Shown here piece by piece: positions 1 through 9,470 of a DNA stretch of 64,000 nt; position 1 is the stretch's first letter, and each line of letters begins with the position of its first letter. The notes under the pieces were generated by a model that was not told the DNA's origin, made no database searches, and worked only from the letters and a program-made list of their open reading frames with translations. A program made the position numbers and the translations under genes. This DNA comes from Nostoc sp. NMS2 (lineage in GTDB: Bacteria; Cyanobacteriota; Cyanobacteriia; Cyanobacteriales; Nostocaceae): NCBI RefSeq assembly GCF_017115105.1, contig NZ_JABXKH010000147.1:1-64000 (forward strand). The letters run 5' to 3'.

Positions 1-173
1 CTTGAAACCTGTAGTTCAACTCTAATGAATAAGGATTTGCCCTCATCCCCCAACCCCTTCTCCCAGATATGGGATTCGGGGAGCTAGAATTTCAAAGTCC
101 CTCTCCCAGATATGGGAGAGGGATTTAGGGTGAGGGCGAAAACTACGGTTCTCAACTTAGATGAGGTTTATGT
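1..173. repeat. MITE-like repeat, copy 1 (inverted partner at 13677-13848)
   Basis: About 170 bp that reappears in reverse complement at 13677-13848 with only scattered differences. It contains a near-perfect hairpin around 102-125 (CCCTCTCCCA, short spacer, TGGGAGAGGG). The two ends are imperfect inverted repeats sharing AAACCT and GCCCTCA blocks. The left edge lies at the window boundary, so the true end is unknown. No transposase is present, so this is a non-autonomous element or intergenic repeat. Confidence 0.8.
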
Positions 174-419
174 TCGCCCAAATACTGAAGTAAGTTTTTG
201 CATCTATCCTTCTGTGTTTATAAACCTGCGATCGCTTTTGAACTGTTACGAAGTGCAACCAATTTTGGGTAATTACCAAGGGCTGGCAATGCTTTTAGCG
301 AACGTAGCGATCGCACTTACTTGTAGCTAATTAGCTTCCCTAAAATTACTGAACTTTTTGTTTTTAGTTCATTTCGATTTCTCTTTCGTCTACAACAATT
401 CAAGGAAAAGTAAATTGTT

Positions 420-3400
420 ATGCCTACAACTCTAGCTGCTGGTGATGTCGCGTTTCTGAGTCTTATTGGCGATAATCCCGACACCTTCTCTTTTGTACTG
501 CTGAAAGACATCGACGCTGGAACTATCATTAATGTTACAGATAATGGTTGGCAGTCGTCTGGCTCTTTGCGGACTGGCGAGGGTGTTTTGCAGTACATAG
601 CACCCACAGATCAGACTGTCGGAACCGTCATTACTTATGTTGATGGAAACACTAACACTGGTTGGACTAACATCAGTGGTGGTACAAACTTTGCCCTATC
701 AACATCGGGTGACTCGCTGATTGCCTTTCAGGGTACGCTGAGTGGCTCAGGTAGTTCAACGACCAGCACTTCGCCTACTTTGCTAGCTGCTGTGACTATC
801 AACCGTTCGACCTTTGATGCGAACGCGGCCGATTCTAATACTACCGCCTTGCCGACTGGTTTGACCGTTGGAACCAATGCAGTTGCAGTCGGTCAAACAT
901 CTTCTGAATTTGACGATTCACGGTACACAGGCCCAACTACTTTTACTTCAGTAGCAGCAGCGCGAACTGCAATTAATACAGCAAGCAACTGGACTGGTAG
1001 CAATACCGACACCACAAATTTCAGTGGCACTTTTAGCATTGGTGGTGCAGCAACACCCACAGTTAACCTATCTATCAGTCCCAATGTTGGCTCAGAAGCA
1101 GACAAAACAGCAATTACTGTCACTGCTACAGCCTCAAGTCCAGTTACTGGCAATCAAACAGTTAGCTTGGCTGTAACTGGAACTAACATCACCGCAGGGG
1201 ATTATAACCTCAGCAACAACATAATTACCATTGCTAGCGGTTCAACCACAGGTTCTGTCACCTTTAATGTTGTCGATGATGCCCTAATTGAAGGAACAGA
1301 AACCGCTACCTTAACCATCAGCAACCCTAGCACTGGTATTACACTAGGCAGCACTACTCAAAACATCACCATTACTGATAATGATGTTGTCGCTGGACAA
1401 GCGCCGACTATTCAACTAGACACAGCTAGCACCACAGACCTTTTAGATGCTAACGGTGCTTTGTCCACTACAGGAACAGGAGCAATTAGCGGTGTCATCG
1501 GCAACGCCAATGACCCAGCAAAGACACTGGGTGTCAACTTTACGATCGCTGATTCCGATACCCTTGTAGATAATTTGACTGTCACCGTTACCAGTAGTAA
1601 TGCCGCAGTGGTTCCTAACGGCAACCTAACCCTAACTGGTACTGGAAGCAGCCGCAATCTGAAAATTAATCCTGTAGGTGTTGGTAGTGCCAACATTACA
1701 GTAACCGTCAGTGATGGTAGTAGTAATGCTAATTATGCGATCGCATACTCAGCATCGGCGAATAATGGTACTGCCACAACTCAATTTTTAACAGGTACAA
1801 GCGATGCTTCTACAGCCATTCCCGTAGGTGGTACATTTTTCTTAGAAGCCGATGATGAAAATCAAGTTTTGCGCCTCTACGATTCCAGTAAGTCGGGACT
1901 CCCTGTAACTGGCTTTGACTTCACTAGTTCTTTAGGACTGACCCAGACAGACGGTTCTGGCGGGTTACGAGAAGTGGATCTCGAAGCTTCAACCAAGGTA
2001 GGCGATCGCATTTTCTGGTTAGGGTCACAAAGTAATAGCGATGATGGCAAAAATCGCCCTAACCGCGATCGCATTTTTGCCACGGATATTACTGGTACAG
2101 GAGCATCTACCACACTCAGTTATACTGGTCGCTACGACTTTTTAAAAGAAGATATCATCAACTGGGATGTCACCAACGGTCACGGCAAGGGAGCCAATTA
2201 CTACGGCTTGGCTGCCAGCGCTGCAACAAATGTCGGGTCGAAGCAAGCAAATGGATACAATATTGAAGGCTTGGAAATTGCCCCCGACAACACTACAGCT
2301 TATATTGCCTTCCGCGCCCCTCAAGTTCCCCCTTCTGGAAGAGCTAACGCCCTCATCGTCCCCGTTACTAACTTCGCCAGCCTGATATCAGCTAGCGGAG
2401 GTGGTACAAAAGGCTCGGCACAATTTGGCGCTCCCATCGAATTAGATTTAGGCGGTCGGGGTATTCGGGAAATTCGCAAGAATGCTAATAACCAATACGT
2501 GATTATTGCAGGGCCAGCAGGAGACGCAGGAGCAGCCCCCAACGATTTCCGCCTTTACACTTGGGATGGCAATCCCAACAGCGCTCCGCAATTGCGGGCG
2601 GCAACATTCCCTGCAAGCTTCAACCCGGAAGGAATTATCAGCATCCCTGATAACTTAACAAATACTTCTCAAATTCAATTCGTCAGTGATGATGGCAACA
2701 CCGTTCTTTATAACGACGGGACATCTGCCAAAGATTTATCAGAGAACAATTTCAAAAAGTTCCGCACTGATAGCATTACACTTGGCGCTGTAGTTTTCAC
2801 TCCTCGCATTCACGATATCCAGGGTGCATCTCACATCTCTGGGTTAAACGGGCAAAAAGTAGCTGATGTCGGAGGAATCGTTACAGTCATCAAATCTAAT
2901 GGTTTCTATTTGCAAGATCCTAACCCAGACAGCGACGATCGCACATCCGAAGCAATTTTTGTTTTCACCTCATCAGCGCCAACCGTATCCGTTGGAGATT
3001 CTGTATTAGTCGATGGAACAGTCACAGAGTTTCGTCCCGGTAATAATGCTAATAACCTGACGACCACACAAATTATTAGCCCCACGATAGTCAAATTCTC
3101 CAGTGGCAATGCTTTGCCAACTGCCACGATTTTGGGTAATGGCGGCAGAACTATTCCAACGTCGGTAATTGATAACGACACTACCGGTAATATCGAAACT
3201 GGAACCACCACCTTTGATCCTGCCCAAGATGGCATTGATTTCTACGAAAGCTTAGAAGGAATGCTAGTGCAGGTAAATAATCCTGTAGCAGTTAGCCCGA
3301 CAAATTCTTTTGGGGAAATTTGGTTACTAGCAGACAATGGCGCTAATGCCACCGGACGTACAGCCCGTGGTGGCATCGTTGTTAGCCCTAACGATTTTAA

Positions 3401-5699
3401 TCCAGAGCGTATCCAAATTGATGACACGCTGTTTACCTCTGGTAGCTCACCCAAAGTTAACGTCGGTGCTACTTTTGACACGATTACAGGTGTGGTTGAT
3501 TATAACTTCAGCAACTACGAAGTTCTGCCAACCTCTGTGACTGTGACTTCAAACACGCTGACCAAGGAAGTCACTAATTTAACTCCCACCACCGACCAAC
3601 TGACAGTTGCTACCTTCAACGTCGAAAACCTTGATATCGGTGATGGTGCAACCAAGTTTAATAACCTTGCCAGCCGCATTGTCAATAACCTGAAATCACC
3701 AGATATCATTTCTCTGGAAGAAATTCAGGATAATAACGGGCCGACGAATGATAGCGTCGTTGATGCCAGCGTTACCTTCCAAACATTAATTGATGCAATA
3801 ACTGCTGCTGGTGGTCCCACGTATCAATATCGCCAAATTAACCCAGTGGATGATACCAATGGCGGCGAACCTGGTGGAAATATCCGCGTCGGCTTCTTAT
3901 TTAATCCCAATCGTGTCAACTTTGTAGATACCCCCGGTGGTACTTCCACCTCCAGCACCACAGTCACCAATGTTTCTGGTGTTCCCACCGTTTCTGCTAG
4001 CCCTGGTTTAATTGACCCCACCAACTCAGCTTTTAATAGCAGTCGTAAACCGTTAGTTGGGCAATTTACTTTTAACGGTCAAACTGTGTATGTAATTGGC
4101 AACCACTTTAATTCTAAAGGTGGCGACCAACCGTTATACGGGCCAAATCAACCCCCAACTCTTAGCAGTGAAGTGCAGCGCCAGCAACAAGCCACGTTGG
4201 TGAAAAACTTTGTCGAAAGTATTTTGGCGATCGCTCCCAATGCCAATGTAGTAGTAGCGGGTGATTTGAATGACTTTGAGTTTTCCAAGCCTGTTACCAC
4301 CCTAGAAAGTGCTGGATTGACTTCCTTAATTGAAACTTTGCCTGCAAATGAGCGTTACACCTACAACTTTGAAGGCAATGCTCAAACACTCGACCACATT
4401 TTGGTGAGTAATAGCTTGCTTGGCAAACTGGATGCGTATGATGTAGTTCATATCAACTCAGAGTTTGCCGATCAAGATAGCGATCATGAGCCTAGTTTGG
4501 CTCGGTTTAATCTACCTGCAAACCAAGCACCTACAGCTGTAGCTGATATAGTCAACATCGCCGAAGATGCAACGACATCTAATCTGTATCTCAGCTTACT
4601 GAGTAACGATACTGACCCCGATGCTGGAGATACCAAAAATATCATTGCTGTTAACACCACAGGTACAAAAGGTATAGTCTCTTTTAACCCAACCACTCAA
4701 AACTTGACTTACACTGCCTCAAGTTTTAACTCTCTATCCCAAGGACAGACTGCAACCGATAGTTTTAGTTATGCGATCGCAGACAGTAAAGGTTTACAAT
4801 CTACTGCGATCGTTAACGTCAACGTTACTGGTGTTAACGATGCCCCCACGGTGGTGCAACCGATTGATGACCAAATCGTCTCTACCAACAAGTCGTTTTC
4901 TTTCAATGTCAGTAATAAATTTGCTGACATCGATCAAGCTGACACTCTCAGCTACAGTAGTACGGGTTTACCCACAGGTTCTAGTATCGTTGCAAACACA
5001 GGTGTGATATCCGGCACTGTCTCCCAAGTCGGCATTTTTGCAGTTACAGTCACTGCTAATGATGGCAAAGGTGGCAATGTTAGCGATACCTTTGACCTGA
5101 CTGTTGCCAATAATAAAGCAACAACTGGCAATGATATCATCTTTGTCAGCGAGCTTACGGGTTTGAACAAATACATAGTCAATGCTCTAGCTGGGAGCGA
5201 TCGCGTCATCGGCACTAATACCAGTGAATTAATCGACGGTGGAGGAGGCAATGATTATCTTGATGGTAAAGGTGGTATCGACATCCTTCTTGGGGGCGAT
5301 GGCAATGACACAATCTTCGGTGGACTCGGCAGTGACGTAGTTTCTGGTGGGAATGGTAGCGATCGCCTAACTGGTTGGGGAGGTGGTACAAATGAAATCG
5401 ACCTCCTCAACGGCGATCAAGGTGCAGATACTTACGTCTTGGGTGATGCCACTTCAGTTTTCTATACTAGCTCCCAAAACCGTGACTATGCTGATATTGT
5501 CACCTTCCAAGCAAACGATCAGATTCAAATCAAGGGAGTTGCCAGTAATTACTCACTAGGATCAGTATCAAAAGTGTCTTTAAATAAGTCTGCTGTGGGT
5601 ATTTTCACTAAAAATGGCGCAGAACTGATTGCTGTTGTGGAAAACGGGTTAAACCAAAATACAAACTTGGCAACCGATACTCGTTTCGTCTTTGTATAA
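420..5699 (+). CDS. large secreted RTX protein with endonuclease/exonuclease/phosphatase domain (ExeM/NucH-like nuclease)
   Basis: A 1759-aa multidomain extracellular protein. In order: an N-terminal lamin-tail-like region (about 1-200); a Calx-beta repeat (about 212-322); an Ig-like segment; a beta-propeller/phytase-like region (about 465-780); an OB-fold-like stretch (about 800-880); an endonuclease/exonuclease/phosphatase domain (about 1060-1358) with FNVENL, LEEIQD, GNHFNSKGGD, GDLNDF and SDHEPS motifs; cadherin/Ig-like repeats (about 1365-1550); and RTX nonapeptides such as GGGGNDYLDG (about 1600-1645). The EEP motifs carry the usual metal and catalytic Asp, Asn and His, so it probably cleaves DNA or phosphodiesters outside the cell. 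RTX repeats and no Sec signal peptide suggest type I secretion. An AAGGAAAAG ribosome site precedes the ATG. No T1SS genes are adjacent. Confidence 0.85.
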   Translation: MPTTLAAGDVAFLSLIGDNPDTFSFVLLKDIDAGTIINVTDNGWQSSGSLRTGEGVLQYIAPTDQTVGTVITYVDGNTNTGWTNISGGTNFALSTSGDSLIAFQGTLSGSGSSTTSTSPTLLAAVTINRSTFDANAADSNTTALPTGLTVGTNAVAVGQTSSEFDDSRYTGPTTFTSVAAARTAINTASNWTGSNTDTTNFSGTFSIGGAATPTVNLSISPNVGSEADKTAITVTATASSPVTGNQTVSLAVTGTNITAGDYNLSNNIITIASGSTTGSVTFNVVDDALIEGTETATLTISNPSTGITLGSTTQNITITDNDVVAGQAPTIQLDTASTTDLLDANGALSTTGTGAISGVIGNANDPAKTLGVNFTIADSDTLVDNLTVTVTSSNAAVVPNGNLTLTGTGSSRNLKINPVGVGSANITVTVSDGSSNANYAIAYSASANNGTATTQFLTGTSDASTAIPVGGTFFLEADDENQVLRLYDSSKSGLPVTGFDFTSSLGLTQTDGSGGLREVDLEASTKVGDRIFWLGSQSNSDDGKNRPNRDRIFATDITGTGASTTLSYTGRYDFLKEDIINWDVTNGHGKGANYYGLAASAATNVGSKQANGYNIEGLEIAPDNTTAYIAFRAPQVPPSGRANALIVPVTNFASLISASGGGTKGSAQFGAPIELDLGGRGIREIRKNANNQYVIIAGPAGDAGAAPNDFRLYTWDGNPNSAPQLRAATFPASFNPEGIISIPDNLTNTSQIQFVSDDGNTVLYNDGTSAKDLSENNFKKFRTDSITLGAVVFTPRIHDIQGASHISGLNGQKVADVGGIVTVIKSNGFYLQDPNPDSDDRTSEAIFVFTSSAPTVSVGDSVLVDGTVTEFRPGNNANNLTTTQIISPTIVKFSSGNALPTATILGNGGRTIPTSVIDNDTTGNIETGTTTFDPAQDGIDFYESLEGMLVQVNNPVAVSPTNSFGEIWLLADNGANATGRTARGGIVVSPNDFNPERIQIDDTLFTSGSSPKVNVGATFDTITGVVDYNFSNYEVLPTSVTVTSNTLTKEVTNLTPTTDQLTVATFNVENLDIGDGATKFNNLASRIVNNLKSPDIISLEEIQDNNGPTNDSVVDASVTFQTLIDAITAAGGPTYQYRQINPVDDTNGGEPGGNIRVGFLFNPNRVNFVDTPGGTSTSSTTVTNVSGVPTVSASPGLIDPTNSAFNSSRKPLVGQFTFNGQTVYVIGNHFNSKGGDQPLYGPNQPPTLSSEVQRQQQATLVKNFVESILAIAPNANVVVAGDLNDFEFSKPVTTLESAGLTSLIETLPANERYTYNFEGNAQTLDHILVSNSLLGKLDAYDVVHINSEFADQDSDHEPSLARFNLPANQAPTAVADIVNIAEDATTSNLYLSLLSNDTDPDAGDTKNIIAVNTTGTKGIVSFNPTTQNLTYTASSFNSLSQGQTATDSFSYAIADSKGLQSTAIVNVNVTGVNDAPTVVQPIDDQIVSTNKSFSFNVSNKFADIDQADTLSYSSTGLPTGSSIVANTGVISGTVSQVGIFAVTVTANDGKGGNVSDTFDLTVANNKATTGNDIIFVSELTGLNKYIVNALAGSDRVIGTNTSELIDGGGGNDYLDGKGGIDILLGGDGNDTIFGGLGSDVVSGGNGSDRLTGWGGGTNEIDLLNGDQGADTYVLGDATSVFYTSSQNRDYADIVTFQANDQIQIKGVASNYSLGSVSKVSLNKSAVGIFTKNGAELIAVVENGLNQNTNLATDTRFVFV

Positions 5700-5785
5700 G
5701 TCTACTTCTTCTAAGATAGATAACAAGCTAGATCAAAATGATGCGTTACTTCGTTAACGCACTCAATAGCGCAATACGAAAGTTT

Positions 5786-5941
5786 AAATCTGTCTCAATA
5801 CTACTCGGTTAAGAATATTTGTAGGTTGGGTTGAATGAAGTGAAACCCAACAAAGCCTCAGAAATGTTGGGTTTCGTCCCTCAACCCAACCTACGAATTT
5901 TAAGCTTTTTCCACTTAACCGAGCAGTATTGAAATCTGTCT
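5786..5941. mobile_element. MITE-like element with terminal inverted repeats and 10-bp target duplication
   Basis: The element at 5796-5931 begins CAATACTACTCGGTTAAG and ends CTTAACCGAGCAGTATTG (17 of 18 bases complementary). An inner inverted repeat GTAGGTTGGGTTGA/TCAACCCAACCTAC forms the core. It is flanked by a direct 10-bp repeat AAATCTGTCT at 5786-5795 and 5932-5941, consistent with a target-site duplication. There is no coding capacity. A related core lies at 44682-44769. Confidence 0.8.
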
Positions 5942-5983
5942 CTCTCTGAGTTTGCTACGGTGTACATACATCTGGTGAAAATC

Positions 5984-6014
5984 AATGTAGAGACGTTGCA
6001 ATGCAACGTCTCTA
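5984..6014. repeat. 31-bp palindromic repeat downstream of the RND pump gene
   Basis: A 15-bp perfect stem (TGTAGAGACGTTGCA) around one central base. It lies 25 bp beyond the stop codon of the minus-strand RND gene and may act as a transcript-end hairpin. The motif is a widespread cyanobacterial intergenic palindrome. Related stems containing AGACGCGAT lie near 12384, 13884 and 23206. Confidence 0.7.
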
Positions 6015-6038
6015 CAAGGGTTTCAAGTCACGCATAAT

Positions 6039-9000
6039 TTATGAACGCGATGGTTTATTACCAAAGCCATAGCGCAATCTATCCATCATCCAAGTTTGGA
6101 AGTTGTCAATGTAGCTAAATATGACTGGCACTACCACTAGTGTCAGCAGAGTGGAAGTTGTGAAACCGCCCATAATAGCAATTCCCATTGGTTGCCGAAC
6201 TTCAGAACCCGCGCCAATTCCTAATGCTAAAGGCAGAATCCCGGCGATTGTTGCCAGAGAAGTCATTAAAATCGGACGCAGACGTGACACGCCCGATTCT
6301 ATGAGTGCCTGACGCTGAGTTTTGCCTTCTTGCATGTTGATGATTGTATAATCCACCAACAGAATCGAGTTTTTGGTGACAATCCCCAACAGCAATACGA
6401 TACCAATCAAGGCATATATCCCCAATGGTTTTTGAGCAACCATCAAGGCTACCAGTGCGCCGCCTAAACAAAAGGGCAAGGCAGCCATAATCGATAATGG
6501 ATGGAGAAAGTTGTTATACAGCAGCACCAGAATTGCATAGATACACATTAATGCCAGCCCTAATGCACCGCCAAAGCGCCCGAAAATATCTTGCATAATT
6601 TTGGCGCTACCGGAGGGTTGCTGTACTACCCCTGGTGGTAAGTTTTGCATCACAGGTAGTTTGTTGATTGTTTCTACAGCCTCTCCCAAAGAAATCCCTT
6701 GCAAATTGGCTTCTACGGCAACTTGACGGGCGCGATCGTAACGGTTGATGGTTGCAGGTCCACTACCAAAACGGATATCTGCAACTGCCACCAGGGGAAT
6801 CAATTTGCCATTTTGACTGAGAACTTGGAGATTTGTGATTGTGTTGATATCAGCTCGAACTTTCGGATCGATTTGCACGCGAATGGGGATTTGGCGATCG
6901 CTTAAATTAAATTTTGCCAAGTTGGCCTCATTATCGCCGATGGTGGCAAGAGAAGCTGTCCGAGCGATCGCTTGCACTGTCACCCCTAAATCTGCTGCCC
7001 GTTGGGGGTTAGGAATTACTAAAATCTCTGGTTTAACCAAACTCGCAGTCGAAGACACTTCTACCAATCCGCGCAGCGATCGCATCTGCTTTTCTAGGGC
7101 ATCAGCAGCTTGATTCAATGCTTCGGGATTTTCACTTCTCAGGACAATTGATAAACCTTTCCGACTGTCACCTGGTGACTGACTTTCAAAACTAATTCTA
7201 GCTCCTGGTATTTGCTCAAAGTCAGGGCGTACTTGTTCCTCAAACTGTTTTTGGGAAATATTTCGTTCTTCTCTGGGTTTGAGATTAATTGCCAGGCTTG
7301 CAGAATTGATCTCTTCGGTTGCTAGTACACGTTCAACTACTGGGTTTTGCCTGATGATATCAGTCGCTTGTGTGACTACCTTGTTAACGTCTTCTAATGT
7401 CGAACCAGGAGGTAATTCTATAGATACGTTGGAAATCCCAAAATCGCCATCATCAACGAAACCCTTGGGAATTAAAGGAACCAGCATCAGACTAGCAATG
7501 AAGAAAGCTAAAGCGATCGCCATTGTTGTCAATCGATGGCGTAACGCCCATTGTAGTAACGATTTATAAGGTTGAAACCCCCGACGCTTCTCAGTTCGGA
7601 GTTTTCTGTTTCCCTGATTTCCACCTGGAAGTGTAAATTTAAAATTAAACAATCTTACTACTCCCCCTGCTCCCCTGCTCCCCTGCTCCCCTGCCCCCCT
7701 GCCCCCCTGCTCCCTTGCTCCCCCTGCCCCCCTGCTCCCCTGCTCCCTTGCTCCCCCTGCTCCCCCAATCCCCTCTTCCTTCAAAAGATACGCCCCCATC
7801 ATCGGCGTAACCATCCGCGCGACAAGAGTTGAGAAAATTGTGGAAACGGCAACGGTAACACCAAATGGTTGGAAAAATTGCCCTGGAATCCCACCCATAA
7901 AAGCAACGGGCAGAAACACGGCAATAATCGTCGCTGAACTGGCGATTACCGCTAATCCTACTTCGTCAGAAGATTCAAAAGCGGCTTCCCAAGCTGATTT
8001 GCCCATAGCCATGTGCCGTTCCATGTTTTCAATTTCCACAACGGCATCATCTACCAAGTTGCCCACCGCCAGCGCTAATGCCAACAAAGTCATGTTGTTG
8101 AGGGTGTAACCAAGGGCTTGCTGCACTGCAAAGGTGGGAATTATTGATAAAGGTAAAGTAATAGCTGTAATTAATGTTGCTCGCCAGTCCCGCAAAAACA
8201 CTAAAATAACGATCACCGCTAGCACTGAAGCTTGAATTAATTCGTCAATGGTTGTTTGGTATGATTGGCGAACAACATCGGCTCTAGTAAAAATTAAATC
8301 TAGCTTCACATCTGCGGGAAGTGTTTTTTCTAGTTCTTTGATTGCTACTTTCACTCCTTGTTCTACTGTCACCAGAACGCTGCCAGTACTACGCAACACT
8401 TGAAAAGCTACCACGGGTTGATTATTTAAGGTGGCGGCTTGGCGCACATCACCAAATTTATCTTCTATAGTCCCCAAACTGGATAAAGGTACGGAACCGC
8501 CTTGTGGTAAGAGGATTTCGTAGGTTTTCAAAATATCCACACTGGCAGCACTTCCTAATGTGCGGATACTTTGTTCGCTACCACCGACTTCGGCCCGTCC
8601 GCCAGGTAAGTTAATATTCAAAGTGCGGATTTGGTCGTTTACCTGAGTGGCGGTGATACCTAGAGATTGTAAGCGGCTTGGATTCAGGTTAATCCGAATT
8701 TCTCGGTCAACTCCACCCACACGCTGAATTTGGGCGACACCACGGACTCCCAATAAGGCGCGGCTTATGGTTTGATCGACAATATTGCTTAATTCTTCTA
8801 CAGAACGCTTATCTGATTTAACCGCGTAAGTAATTATCGGGCCGCCGGAAAATTCCAGACGTTCCACAATTGGATCGTTGATATCTTGGGGTAAATCTTG
8901 GCGAATTTGAGCGATCGCATTGCGGACATCATTGGTGGCGCGATCGCTATTTGTGCCCAAAACAAAGTTGATTGTCGTCGTAGAATTCCCATCGCTGACG

Positions 9001-9254
9001 GTGGAAATCAGATAATCGATATTGCCCAATCCGGCGACAGCATCCTCAATTTTTTTCGTCACTTGGGATTCTAGTTCTGCCGGGCCTGCACCTGGTTGAG
9101 TGACTTTGATCGAAACTGTTGGCACATCAATATTAGGGTTAGTATCAATCCCCAAGGATAGAAAGGAGAACCAACCCACAACCATCAAAATTAAAAATAA
9201 AACTATCGTCGGAACAGGTTTTTTAATTGACCAAGCTGAGATATTAAAAGACAT
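6039..9254 (-). CDS. RND efflux transporter, inner-membrane pump (AcrB/HAE1 family)
   Basis: A 1071-aa proton-driven multidrug/hydrophobe efflux pump of the AcrB/MexB type. Visible are the N-terminal segment typical of the family, the TM4 motif GNLVDDAVVEIENMERHM with the paired Asp of the proton relay, the FMGGIPGQFF segment, and the TM10 GIVTKNSILLVDYT motif with its Lys. About residues 490-532 are a low-complexity Gly/Ala/Arg/Glu/Gln stretch encoded by an in-frame C-rich tandem repeat (7660-7785). It lies in the cytoplasmic linker between the two halves, where an insertion is likely tolerated. The gene follows the adaptor gene (9471-10931) on the same strand and probably forms an operon with it. 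No outer-membrane channel gene is present; cyanobacteria usually encode a TolC-type channel elsewhere. Confidence 0.95.
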   Translation of the reverse strand: MSFNISAWSIKKPVPTIVLFLILMVVGWFSFLSLGIDTNPNIDVPTVSIKVTQPGAGPAELESQVTKKIEDAVAGLGNIDYLISTVSDGNSTTTINFVLGTNSDRATNDVRNAIAQIRQDLPQDINDPIVERLEFSGGPIITYAVKSDKRSVEELSNIVDQTISRALLGVRGVAQIQRVGGVDREIRINLNPSRLQSLGITATQVNDQIRTLNINLPGGRAEVGGSEQSIRTLGSAASVDILKTYEILLPQGGSVPLSSLGTIEDKFGDVRQAATLNNQPVVAFQVLRSTGSVLVTVEQGVKVAIKELEKTLPADVKLDLIFTRADVVRQSYQTTIDELIQASVLAVIVILVFLRDWRATLITAITLPLSIIPTFAVQQALGYTLNNMTLLALALAVGNLVDDAVVEIENMERHMAMGKSAWEAAFESSDEVGLAVIASSATIIAVFLPVAFMGGIPGQFFQPFGVTVAVSTIFSTLVARMVTPMMGAYLLKEEGIGGAGGAREQGSRGAGGAREQGGRGAGEQGSRGAGGVVRLFNFKFTLPGGNQGNRKLRTEKRRGFQPYKSLLQWALRHRLTTMAIALAFFIASLMLVPLIPKGFVDDGDFGISNVSIELPPGSTLEDVNKVVTQATDIIRQNPVVERVLATEEINSASLAINLKPREERNISQKQFEEQVRPDFEQIPGARISFESQSPGDSRKGLSIVLRSENPEALNQAADALEKQMRSLRGLVEVSSTASLVKPEILVIPNPQRAADLGVTVQAIARTASLATIGDNEANLAKFNLSDRQIPIRVQIDPKVRADINTITNLQVLSQNGKLIPLVAVADIRFGSGPATINRYDRARQVAVEANLQGISLGEAVETINKLPVMQNLPPGVVQQPSGSAKIMQDIFGRFGGALGLALMCIYAILVLLYNNFLHPLSIMAALPFCLGGALVALMVAQKPLGIYALIGIVLLLGIVTKNSILLVDYTIINMQEGKTQRQALIESGVSRLRPILMTSLATIAGILPLALGIGAGSEVRQPMGIAIMGGFTTSTLLTLVVVPVIFSYIDNFQTWMMDRLRYGFGNKPSRS
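7660..7785. repeat. C-rich tandem repeat (CCCCTGCTCC type) inside the RND pump gene
   Basis: Degenerate tandem copies of CCCCTGCTCC and CCCCTGCCCC on the plus strand. The same type occurs between genes here (25280-25320, 19380-19540). The array stays in frame with the pump gene. Confidence 0.9.
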
Positions 9255-9284
9255 GAGAAAATTTTAGATTTTGGATTAGTCATT

Positions 9285-9450
9285 TGTCATTAGTCATTAG
9301 TCATTCGTCATTAGTCATTAATCATTGTCCCCCTTGTCCCCCTTGTCTCCCTTGTCCCCCTTGTCCCCCTCATCCCCCTTGTCCCCCTTGTCTCCCTCAT
9401 CTCCCTTGTCCCCCTCATCTCCCGGTTGGTGAGCGAAGTCGAACCACATC
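9285..9450. repeat. tandem-repeat spacer between RND adaptor and pump genes
   Basis: A run of GTCATTA heptamers (about 9280-9327) followed by CCCCTTGTC-type units (about 9328-9420). It ends with GGTTGGTGAGCGAAGTCGAA, which recurs in reverse complement near 19407-19427. No gene is visible. Confidence 0.85.
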
Positions 9451-9470
9451 TCCCTCATCCCCATTCCTTT

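Noticed and set aside
7572-7832. Plus-strand ORF of Pro/Cys/Leu repeats across the pump gene
   Set aside because: It is the antisense reading of the C-rich repeat within the clear RND gene.
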